From DATDYA01 sp035289165 (lineage in GTDB: Bacteria > Patescibacteriota > Patescibacteriia > Magasanikbacterales > GWA2-37-8), in assembly GCA_035289165.1 (NCBI GenBank), contig DATDYA010000024.1, forward strand, positions 1 to 35,555: a stretch of 35,555 nt of DNA, given 5' to 3'. The notes beneath the pieces are model-generated. The model did no database searches, was not told the origin of the DNA, and saw only the letters and a list, made by a program, of their open reading frames with translations. This document shows, one piece after another, positions 30,039 through 35,555 of the stretch (within the stretch, counting starts at the first letter, position 1; the number at the start of each line of letters is the position of its first letter). The translations under genes were made by a program, and so were the position numbers.

Positions 30039-30131
30039 CTGAACGATTAGTTCAGGAATAAATATCAACCGGTGCGGTGGAGCCTGAAGAAAGTTTAGGC
30101 GTCGATATCGCGGCAGTGGTTGGTATTTTTT
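30039..30131 (+). ncRNA. Structured non-coding segment between infA and rpmJ
   Basis: A first hairpin (CTGAAC/GTTCAG, 30039-30055) precedes a larger fold. AATATCAACC (30061-30070) pairs with GGTTGGTATT (30118-30127, one wobble) and encloses a further stem GCCTGAA/TTTAGGC (30082-30100, one wobble) and a CGATATCG palindrome. ATATC in the outer arm can instead pair with GATAT at 30104-30108. The outer stem runs into a T tract, so the unit could act as a terminator, an attenuator or a small RNA. It matches no RNA family I recognise. Confidence 0.5.
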
Positions 30132-30146
30132 CATTAAGAAAAACAT

Positions 30147-30205
30147 TTTATACCTTTGGTATAAACTCATTCGTTCGGAAATGATTAAAAACATTTAATC
30201 ATTTC
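30147..30205 (+). repeat. Two perfect hairpins before rpmJ
   Basis: TTTATACC-TTT-GGTATAAA (30147-30165) is an 8-bp perfect inverted repeat. GAAATGATTAAA-AACA-TTTAATCATTTC (30178-30205) is a 12-bp perfect one. They lie 18 bases and more before the rpmJ start. They may be part of a translational control region for the ribosomal operon or stabilise a processed 5' end. Confidence 0.6.
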
Positions 30206-30222
30206 ACTCACTCAAATTGTTT

Positions 30223-30336
30223 ATGAAGGTTAAAGCATCAGTTAAGAAAGTTTGCATGAAATGCAAAGTTTTAAGGAGAAAAGGGCGAGTAGTTGTGATT
30301 TGCAGTAATCCAAAGCATAAACAACGCCAAGGATAA
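30223..30336 (+). CDS. rpmJ: Large-subunit ribosomal protein L36
   Basis: A 37-residue protein starting MKVKASVKKVCMKCKVLRRK, with the zinc-binding pattern of L36 (CxxC at 11-14, then Cys27 and His32 in ICSNPKHKQRQG). The cluster order infA-rpmJ-rpsM is classical. It has no Shine-Dalgarno site and is preceded by three hairpins. Its short length hides it from simple gene finders. Confidence 0.95.
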   Translation: MKVKASVKKVCMKCKVLRRKGRVVVICSNPKHKQRQG

Positions 30337-30363
30337 TTTTGTTATATATTTTTAACACAGTCT

Positions 30364-30750
30364 ATGCGTATCTCTGGTATTAACATTCCAAACGACAAAA
30401 AGATCGGCATCTCCCTGCGCTATTTATATGGCGTTGGGCCGACTTTAGCCAAGAAGATTTTGGTAGCAGCTAAAATTGACGAAAATATTCGGACAAAAGA
30501 TTTGACTCCGGATGACGAAGACAAACTCCGCGCCATTGTTGAAAAGAGTTATAAAACTGAAGGCGACCTTCGCCGTGAAGTGGCCGCGAACATTAAGCGT
30601 TTGAAAGATATCAAGTCTTTCCGTGGTATCCGTCACATGCGCCATTTGCCAGTGCGCGGTCAGAGAACCAAAACCAATTCTCGCACCGTTCGGGGCAATG
30701 TTCGTAAGACCGCTGTTTCTGGCAAGAAACTTACTGGTCAAAAGACCTAA
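30364..30750 (+). CDS. rpsM: Small-subunit ribosomal protein S13
   Basis: A 128-residue S13, which contacts the head of the small subunit and P-site tRNA. It begins MRISGINIPNDKKIGISLRY and includes the helix-two-turn-helix YGVGPTLAKKIL, the LRREVAANIKRLKDIKSFRGIRH segment and the basic tail RGQRTKTNSRTVRGNVRKT. Normal in length and sequence. It follows rpmJ by 27 bases with no Shine-Dalgarno site. Confidence 0.97.
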   Translation: MRISGINIPNDKKIGISLRYLYGVGPTLAKKILVAAKIDENIRTKDLTPDDEDKLRAIVEKSYKTEGDLRREVAANIKRLKDIKSFRGIRHMRHLPVRGQRTKTNSRTVRGNVRKTAVSGKKLTGQKT

Positions 30751-30779
30751 TTTTTAATCACTCCCTCCAAATATAAAAT

Positions 30780-31235
30780 ATGTCTGAAGAACAAATTGTA
30801 AAAACTACCGGGAGCGAACCCGCTGTAAAAGAAGAGAAGGCCGCCAGTAAGGCGACTGGTAAGGTTAAGAAGCGTAAGATAGTTCGCCAGGTACCAAAGG
30901 GCAATGCCTATGTTCAGGCCTCCTACAATAACACTATCGTAACGATCACTGATCCAAACGGAAACGTTTTGGGTTGGTCTTCGGCTGGTGTTAATGGTTT
31001 TAAGGGGCCAAAAAAAGCCACTCCTTATGCGGCGAGTATGGTGATTAAAGACGTTTTAACTAAGATTGGTGAGGTTGGTTTAAAAGAAGTTAATGTGTTT
31101 GTTAAAGGTATTGGCGGCGGTCGTGAAAGTGCCATTCGTGCTTTACACGCCAATGGATTGGTGGTACTCGCGATTAGCGATGTCACACCTTTGCCACACA
31201 ATGGTTGCCGACCACCGAAACGCCGACGCGTCTAA
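30780..31235 (+). CDS. rpsK: Small-subunit ribosomal protein S11
   Basis: A 151-residue S11, located at the platform near the Shine-Dalgarno helix of 16S rRNA. The conserved core runs from GNAYVQASYNNTIVTITDPN through WSSAGVNGFKGPKKATPYAA, GIGGGRESAIRAL and SDVTPLPHNGCRPPKRRRV. About 35 extra charged residues rich in Lys and Glu precede the core. No Shine-Dalgarno site precedes it; the upstream CTCCCTCC is pyrimidine-rich instead. Confidence 0.97.
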   Translation: MSEEQIVKTTGSEPAVKEEKAASKATGKVKKRKIVRQVPKGNAYVQASYNNTIVTITDPNGNVLGWSSAGVNGFKGPKKATPYAASMVIKDVLTKIGEVGLKEVNVFVKGIGGGRESAIRALHANGLVVLAISDVTPLPHNGCRPPKRRRV

Positions 31236-31257
31236 TCCCACTATAATATATTGAATT

Positions 31258-31815
31258 ATGTCTACTAATCCTATTGTAAAAACTAAGAGTAGCAAACCAG
31301 CCCCAGCGGCTAAAGGTTCTGGCCAGGGACGTAACCGTAAGACCTCAAGCTACGGCAAGCAGTTGGCAGAAAAGCAAAAAGCTAAGGAAGTCTATGGTTT
31401 ACGCGAACGACAGTTTTCTAACTATGTCGCTGAAGCCTCTAAGAAAACTGGTGATACCAGTAAACTTTTGTTGGCCGCTCTTGAATCTCGTTTAGACAAT
31501 GTTGTTTTTCGAGCGGGGTTGGCTGCGACTCGCGCTGCCGCTCGCCAGATGGTTGGTCATGGGCACATTCTTTTAAATGGCCGTAAGTTGTCTGTTCCAT
31601 CTTCTCACATTAAAGCTGGTGATGAAATTAAATTAACCAACCGCGCCAAAGGCCGCAAGGGTTTTGAAACCTTGTCAGAAACTTTGGCTAAAATGGAAGC
31701 CCCGGCTTGGCTCACGGTTAACGCCAAGGAGTTGAGTGCTAAAGTGTTAAACGAACCAGCGATAGAAATGCCCGCCTTTGACACTAAATTAATTATTGAG
31801 TTCTATTCTCGTTAA
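31258..31815 (+). CDS. rpsD: Small-subunit ribosomal protein S4, shortened N-terminus
   Basis: A 185-residue S4, a primary 16S rRNA binder. The helical core (SSYGKQLAEKQKAKEVYGLRERQF onwards) and the S4 RNA-binding domain (LESRLDNVVFRAGLAATRAAARQMVGHGHILLNGR) are clear, as is the ending MPAFDTKLIIEFYSR. E. coli S4 has 206 residues. The usual first 30-odd residues with the cysteine or basic motif are replaced by a short Lys/Ser/Pro-rich stretch without cysteines. In many bacteria S4 also represses its operon. Confidence 0.95.
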   Translation: MSTNPIVKTKSSKPAPAAKGSGQGRNRKTSSYGKQLAEKQKAKEVYGLRERQFSNYVAEASKKTGDTSKLLLAALESRLDNVVFRAGLAATRAAARQMVGHGHILLNGRKLSVPSSHIKAGDEIKLTNRAKGRKGFETLSETLAKMEAPAWLTVNAKELSAKVLNEPAIEMPAFDTKLIIEFYSR

Positions 31816-31831
31816 TTTTAACCACATTATT

Positions 31832-32653
31832 ATGGAGAACTTTTTGTTACCTTCCAAGGTAGAGTTCGCCCCTTTGAAGGAGGCCAATACAGCGAGCGTT
31901 ATCATTACCCCTTGCTACCATGGTTATGGTACAACTTTAGGTAATGCTTTACGACGCGTATTGTTATCTTCTTTGCCAGGTGCGGCGGTTGAATCTTTTA
32001 AAATTAAAAGTGTAAACCACGAGTTCAGCACTGTCGAAGGCGTTAAGGAAGATGTGGTGGAAATGATGTTAAATCTTAAACAATTGGTGGTTAAGGTCCA
32101 TTCCGATGATCCGGTTGTTTTGACTTTAACTAAAAAAGGACCAGGCCCAGTTAGAGCTTCCGACATTACACCAAACAGCACCGTCGATGTTATTAATACT
32201 GATTTGGTTATCGCTAATTTAACTAGCAACAAAACTCTCGACATGGAGATCACTGTTAGCCGCGGTCGTGGTTATAAACCAGCGGAAGAAAAAGATCGCG
32301 GGTCCCAAGATTTGGGTACGATTGTAATTGATTCGGTTTACACCCCAGTTCGCGATGTCGGTTATGTTGTTGACTTTACTCGCGTCGGAGATATTACTAA
32401 CTACGAAAAATTAACTTTGAACATTGAAACCAATGGCACGATCACTCCGGAAGAAGCCATGCAACAAGCCACAAAAATTTTAATGGACCACTTTACTATT
32501 ATCTCTGGCGCCGTCGCTAATGGTGGCACTGGTAAAGAAGAAGTTTTAACCGAAGAAGAAGTTGCACCGGTTGAGACTAGAGAAGTGGTGACGGAAACCG
32601 AAGAAGAAGTTGAAGCCCCGAAGAAGGCCAAAAAAGCCAAAAAGAAAGCTTAA
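31832..32653 (+). CDS. rpoA: RNA polymerase alpha subunit without C-terminal domain
   Basis: A 273-residue alpha subunit. The N-terminal assembly domains are complete: FAPLKEANTASVIITPCYHG, GYGTTLGNALRRVLLSSLPG, VEGVKEDVVEMMLNLK, and the last helix EEAMQQATKILMDHFTII. From about residue 230, where the linker and the helix-hairpin-helix alpha-CTD should follow (E. coli alpha has 329 residues), there is only a Glu/Val-rich segment and a Lys/Ala tail. rplQ begins 25 bases later, so no displaced CTD is nearby. Such an enzyme could not read UP elements or CTD-dependent activators. ATG 31832 is chosen; a TTG at 31796 overlaps rpsD and adds non-family residues. Confidence 0.95.
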   Translation: MENFLLPSKVEFAPLKEANTASVIITPCYHGYGTTLGNALRRVLLSSLPGAAVESFKIKSVNHEFSTVEGVKEDVVEMMLNLKQLVVKVHSDDPVVLTLTKKGPGPVRASDITPNSTVDVINTDLVIANLTSNKTLDMEITVSRGRGYKPAEEKDRGSQDLGTIVIDSVYTPVRDVGYVVDFTRVGDITNYEKLTLNIETNGTITPEEAMQQATKILMDHFTIISGAVANGGTGKEEVLTEEEVAPVETREVVTETEEEVEAPKKAKKAKKKA

Positions 32654-32678
32654 CCCTGTATTTATTTTATTTAACGGT

Positions 32679-33029
32679 ATGCGACATCAAAAGAAAAAAG
32701 TTACCCTCGATCGAAAAACCGCACCCCGCCGCGCGTTACTTTCAAATTTAGCTGAGAGTTTAGTTTTGTTTGAAAAAATTAAAACTACCAAGGCTAAAGC
32801 GAAGGTTACCCGATCGGTAGTAGAAAAATTAATTACCAAAGCAAAACAAAATACCCTGGCGGCTCGTCGAGCGATTGCCAAGGATCTTTACACTGACAAT
32901 GCTGTAAAAAAGTTAATGGAAGTCTTAGGTCCACGCTATGCTGAACGTAAAGGTGGATTTACGAGAATTGTTTTGGTAAAGAATCGCAAGGGCGACGGAG
33001 CGGAAGAAGCGATTGTGGAATTTGTCTAA
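32679..33029 (+). CDS. rplQ: Large-subunit ribosomal protein L17
   Basis: A 116-residue L17 that begins MRHQKKKVTLDRKTAPRRAL, the family's MRHxxxxxxLxRxxxxRxAL opening, and continues with LAESLVLFEKIKTTKAKAKV and ending GDGAEEAIVEFV. The open frame extends upstream through the complementary reading of the rpoA tail, which is not coding; ATG 32679 fits the family start. Size is normal. Confidence 0.96.
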   Translation: MRHQKKKVTLDRKTAPRRALLSNLAESLVLFEKIKTTKAKAKVTRSVVEKLITKAKQNTLAARRAIAKDLYTDNAVKKLMEVLGPRYAERKGGFTRIVLVKNRKGDGAEEAIVEFV

Positions 33030-33053
33030 AAAGAAATATATTTAAAGAATACT

Positions 33054-33410
33054 ATGGCTATTAAAAGACATACTGTCGAATTGGATGCCGCGGGAGTTGC
33101 TCCCGGTAGATTGGCGACCCAAATTGCGACGATCCTCATGGGTAAACACAAACCAGATTACACCCCGCACATTGATTCTGGTGACAAAGTAGAGGTGGCG
33201 AATGCTAAGGATTTGGTTTTCACTGGCAAGAAACTTGACCAGAAAGTTTATCGCCATCACACTCTTAATCCGGGTGGTTTGAAAGAAGTGGGAGCCAAAA
33301 TCATGGTTAAAGAAAAACCAGAAGAGGTAATCCGTTTAGCGGTAATTAAAATGTTGCCAAAAAACAAACTCCGCACTGCTCGGATGAAAAGACTTAAATT
33401 TAAGAAGTAA
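33054..33410 (+). CDS. rplM: Large-subunit ribosomal protein L13, short form
   Basis: A 118-residue L13, an early-assembling 23S binder. Landmarks: VELDAAGVAPGRLATQIATI, GKHKPDYTPHIDSGDKVEVANA, VYRHHTLNPGGLKEVGAKIM, and VIKMLPKNKLRTARMKRLKF. E. coli L13 has 142 residues; the C-terminal extension after the basic helix, and some N-terminal residues, are missing. It is followed by rpsI, the conserved L13-S9 pair, 5 bases later. Confidence 0.95.
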   Translation: MAIKRHTVELDAAGVAPGRLATQIATILMGKHKPDYTPHIDSGDKVEVANAKDLVFTGKKLDQKVYRHHTLNPGGLKEVGAKIMVKEKPEEVIRLAVIKMLPKNKLRTARMKRLKFKK

Positions 33411-33415
33411 TTCTT

Positions 33416-33826
33416 ATGACTAAAATTACTACTAAGAAGGAAGACCAAAATCGGGCGGTGGGAAGACGCAAATGCGCTTCCGCTCGCGTTCGAATCGACA
33501 AAGGATCGGGAAAGATCGTTGTGAATGGTAAGAGTTTGGATGAATACTTTCCATTCTTTCAATGGCAAGAAATCGTCCAAGCTCCTTTGAAAGCTTTGTC
33601 TAAAATGAAAGATTACGACATTTCCGTAAAAGTGGTTGGTGGCGGTCCAATGGGCCAGGCCACAGCCGTTCAACTTGGTATTGCGAGAAGCCTTGTCGTT
33701 TGGAATGAAGATTTCAAGAAAACTTTAAAGACCCTCGGCTTTTTGACTCGTGATGCTAGAGTAAAGGAACGAAAGAAACCTGGTTTAAAGCGAGCCCGTC
33801 GTGCACCACAGTGGAGCAAACGTTAA
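33416..33826 (+). CDS. rpsI: Small-subunit ribosomal protein S9
   Basis: A 136-residue S9 whose C-terminal tail reaches the P-site tRNA. Family features: AVGRRKCASARVRIDKGSGK, the YFPFFQWQEIV stretch, VVGGGPMGQATAVQLGIARS, and ending RVKERKKPGLKRARRAPQWSKR with the near-invariant terminal Lys-Arg. It is the last gene of the ribosomal operon; a strong terminator lies about 60 bases downstream. Confidence 0.97.
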   Translation: MTKITTKKEDQNRAVGRRKCASARVRIDKGSGKIVVNGKSLDEYFPFFQWQEIVQAPLKALSKMKDYDISVKVVGGGPMGQATAVQLGIARSLVVWNEDFKKTLKTLGFLTRDARVKERKKPGLKRARRAPQWSKR

Positions 33827-33887
33827 TCAATCGCTCCAGTGGTCGAAGAGGTAGGGTACCGCCACGCACAATTTAACAAGATTTTAC

Positions 33888-33916
33888 AACACCTGTTGAA
33901 AGACAGGTGTTTTTTT
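33888..33916 (+). terminator. Terminator of the ribosomal protein operon
   Basis: A perfect 9-bp stem (AACACCTGT/ACAGGTGTT) with a 6-base loop and a run of seven T residues. It marks the border between the core operon and the mobile-element-like genes to the right. Confidence 0.95.
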
Positions 33917-33959
33917 ATAACCAAAAGGTCGCCACCTGTAAAACTAAAATGGAGGAAAT

Positions 33960-34169
33960 ATGCAAGCAACGCATTCAACATTCAAAAGCAGGCGTACAGC
34001 GTATGAACGTTGGTGGTACGGTCAACAGTTGGCCGAAATACGATTCCGTAATAAGCACCGCAAGGAAGTTATGGGCTGGATCTGGACGGTAGTATTTACG
34101 GTGGGGTTTCTAACATACATGTACGGACTGCGGTTACTACAAGATTATGTCGCTCTACATGGAATATAA
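33960..34169 (+). CDS. Small single-span protein of the phage-like block
   Basis: A 69-residue protein with a basic N-terminus (1-36, many Arg/Lys and aromatic residues) and one membrane span around residues 39-61 (WIWTVVFTVGFLTYMYGLRLL). It has an excellent Shine-Dalgarno site (GGAGGAAAT directly before the ATG), which is exceptional here and argues for a foreign origin. I do not recognise it. The following gene overlaps its end by 23 bases. Tiny single-span proteins of this type are common in phages and mobile elements. Confidence 0.6.
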   Translation: MQATHSTFKSRRTAYERWWYGQQLAEIRFRNKHRKEVMGWIWTVVFTVGFLTYMYGLRLLQDYVALHGI

Positions 34170-34377
34170 CAAAATCGCCCTGGCTAAATTTAAAGAAGTT
34201 TACCCGAACATCCAGACGGCATTTCAGACAGACCCGACCGATGCCATCAGTTACCTAAGAACAATTTGTGGGTTTAGATGCGCCGGGTGCGGTGAAAATA
34301 AAATAACAATATCGATCCTTAAATTTTACTTATTTCAGCCTGACGCAAAATGTTACGACTGCCAAAGGTTGAAATAA
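34147..34377 (+). CDS. Small zinc-ribbon protein of the phage-like block
   Basis: A 76-residue protein with four cysteines arranged as CAGC and, about 22 residues later, CYDC, plus one extra Cys in ICGF just before. This looks like a compact zinc ribbon after a helical N-terminus (YNKIALAKFKEVYPNIQTAF). It overlaps the preceding gene; ATG 34147 or ATG 34159 may be used. A hairpin with T tract follows. No named family is recognised. Small zinc ribbons of this kind are frequent in phage genomes. Confidence 0.6.
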   Translation: MSLYMEYNKIALAKFKEVYPNIQTAFQTDPTDAISYLRTICGFRCAGCGENKITISILKFYLFQPDAKCYDCQRLK

Positions 34378-34378
34378 A

Positions 34379-34415
34379 AAAAGTCCCAAGACAGGCAAGA
34401 GTACAAGGGACTTTT
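34379..34415 (+). terminator. Terminator-like hairpin in the phage-like block
   Basis: AAAAGTCCC (34379-34387) pairs with GGGACTTTT (34407-34415) around a 19-base loop; the right arm ends in T residues. The long loop makes it weaker than the others. Confidence 0.55.
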
Positions 34416-34446
34416 AAAACATACATAACTCACTAACGGATATATT

Positions 34447-35550
34447 ATGACACAGGTTATTCAACTGCGCAAGGCCGAAAGAAAAAAAGCCAAACTGCGC
34501 ATAGGTTTAGGAGGCCCAAGCGGATCGGGCAAAACATACTCAGCACTATTAATGGCTAACGGTATGGCGCCGTGGGAGAAGATTGCTTTGATAGATACCG
34601 AAAACGGATCAGGTGAGCTCTACTCCGACCTTGGACCATACAACGTGGTGACGCTGATTGATGACTTTGCACCGGAAAATTACGTCGAGGCGATACACGC
34701 CTGCGAGAACGCGGGGATGGAAGTGATCATTATCGACAGCATCACCCATGAGTGGGACGGCAAAGGCGGGTGTCTGGAACTAGTCGATCGCTTAGGTGGA
34801 AAGTTCCAAGATTGGGGGAAAGTTACGCCACGCCACAAGAGATTTGTGGAAGCGATTATCCAGAGTAAGTGTCACATGATTACCTCGGTCAGGAAGAAAC
34901 AAGACTACGACATGACCAAGGATCAAAACGGAAAAGTTAAAGTGGAAAAGGTCGGCATGAAAGAGATTACCCGCGAAGGGTTCGAATACGAATTAACGCT
35001 GAGCTTTGAACTTGACCTACGCCACAACGCCAAGGCGAGCAAAGACAGAACTGGATTATTTATGGATCGGCCGGAGATGGTGATTGATCAAAAGGTCGGC
35101 AAAGAACTCTTGAACTGGGCAAATAGTGGAGCCGACTTGAGCAAAGAAGACACGGTAACTAACCAGAAAAAAGAGATCGCCAGCATGCTGAAAGAAATGG
35201 AGCCAAATATTAATTGGAAAGTCGCCGGAGCCGAGATTTATGCCACCAAAATTAAAGAGTTGTGCGGACTGGAACTAGTCGAAATAAACTACAGCGCGAT
35301 ACTGACCAAGCTCCAAGAGGTAAGACAAGCACGCACGGACGCGACGTTGGCCGAAATTGAGGCGATCGAGGCAAAGAAAGAGAATCAGCCAGCCCCAGCA
35401 CCTGCAACGCCAGTAGAGGCCAACGTTGACCCCGTAGCCAACGCGCTAGGGCTAGACGAGAAAGATATCCCGCAAAAAGAAGAATCGGCTGCTGCCAAGC
35501 TGATGCGCCAGGGAATGGAGAAGAATAAAAAAGACCCTAATAAATTTTAA
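34447..35550 (+). CDS. Phage-type AAA ATPase (RecA-like/Sak4-like)
   Basis: A 367-residue protein with a P-loop ATPase domain of the phage nucleotide-binding AAA type (AAA_24 group, related to RecA-like and Sak4 recombinases). Walker A is GGPSGSGKT (22-30), followed by ALIDTENGSGELY, Walker B VIIIDSITHEW and, further on, HMITSVRKKQDYDM. A helical linker and a low-complexity tail rich in Ala, Pro and Glu (QPAPAPATPVEANV) come next. Such proteins usually lie in phage replication or recombination modules with single-strand binding proteins. Its base composition is somewhat higher in G+C than its ribosomal neighbours. It marks the start of a prophage or other mobile element that continues beyond the window. 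Confidence 0.8.
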   Translation: MTQVIQLRKAERKKAKLRIGLGGPSGSGKTYSALLMANGMAPWEKIALIDTENGSGELYSDLGPYNVVTLIDDFAPENYVEAIHACENAGMEVIIIDSITHEWDGKGGCLELVDRLGGKFQDWGKVTPRHKRFVEAIIQSKCHMITSVRKKQDYDMTKDQNGKVKVEKVGMKEITREGFEYELTLSFELDLRHNAKASKDRTGLFMDRPEMVIDQKVGKELLNWANSGADLSKEDTVTNQKKEIASMLKEMEPNINWKVAGAEIYATKIKELCGLELVEINYSAILTKLQEVRQARTDATLAEIEAIEAKKENQPAPAPATPVEANVDPVANALGLDEKDIPQKEESAAAKLMRQGMEKNKKDPNKF

Positions 35551-35555
35551 ATATG

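Noticed and set aside
32610..32678. N-terminal extension of L17 upstream of ATG 32679
   Set aside because: It is the Lys/Ala-coding end of rpoA read in another frame; the L17 family start matches ATG 32679.
1..35555. CRISPR array, rRNA or insertion sequence
   Set aside because: No regularly spaced repeats, rRNA stretches or transposase genes with terminal inverted repeats were seen.

Overview
The window looks like a chromosomal segment of a Patescibacteria (CPR) bacterium, probably from the Parcubacteria/ABY1 side. The reasons are a fairly AT-rich background, reduced versions of universal proteins (RpoA without its C-terminal domain, a short S4, a short L13, AlaRS without C-Ala), many leaderless or Shine-Dalgarno-poor genes, and the presence of DUF2207, DUF4173, GtrA, a type IV coupling ATPase and CxxC zinc ribbons. 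TGA, TAA and TAG all serve as stops (code 11). The lineage is inferred from gene content, not from a marker-gene search.

Layout. 1-221 (minus) is the 5' end of a very GC-rich orphan gene with a Shine-Dalgarno site and a structured leader. 398-4157 holds a beta-CASP nuclease, an unknown protein, and a fragment of the division cluster (mraZ-rsmH-ftsL-like) under a promoter carrying four 10-bp-spaced MraZ boxes. 4163-4825 is an alien-looking GC-rich cassette: promoter, upstream ORF, frameshifted 100-residue gene, long inverted repeat and terminator. 4880-9589 encodes a small membrane protein, a membrane-anchored Clp ATPase with a degenerate first ATPase site, a WecA-like transferase and a DUF192 protein. 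rplU (9687-9992) is a separate unit. A minus-strand replication/repair operon follows (dnaB, ybaB, recR, unknown; 12740-10037).

12891-21553 carries a large polytopic membrane protein, HIT, Nudix, DUF2207, AMMECR1, uridine kinase, a TraD/VirD4-like coupling ATPase and a strongly expressed double zinc-ribbon protein. 21605-24343 is an accessory island (DEDDh exonuclease, RhuM, a 28-codon restriction-modification remnant, a helical-repeat protein) inserted before mnmA. Next come mnmA, DUF4173, alaS and gtrA.

29753-33916 is the alpha-type ribosomal operon (infA, rpmJ, rpsM, rpsK, rpsD, rpoA, rplQ, rplM, rpsI) with a hairpin-rich segment between infA and rpmJ and a strong terminator at the end. 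From 33960 to the right edge there is phage- or mobile-element-like material: two tiny proteins and an AAA-type phage ATPase.

Themes. Core genes almost never show a Shine-Dalgarno site, whereas the compositionally foreign genes do. Promoters rest on a near-invariant TATAAT box, which fits an RNA polymerase whose alpha subunit lacks the domain that reads UP elements. The strongest candidates for something undescribed are the GC-rich cassette(s) with structured leaders and the membrane-tethered Clp ATPase paired with a small membrane protein.
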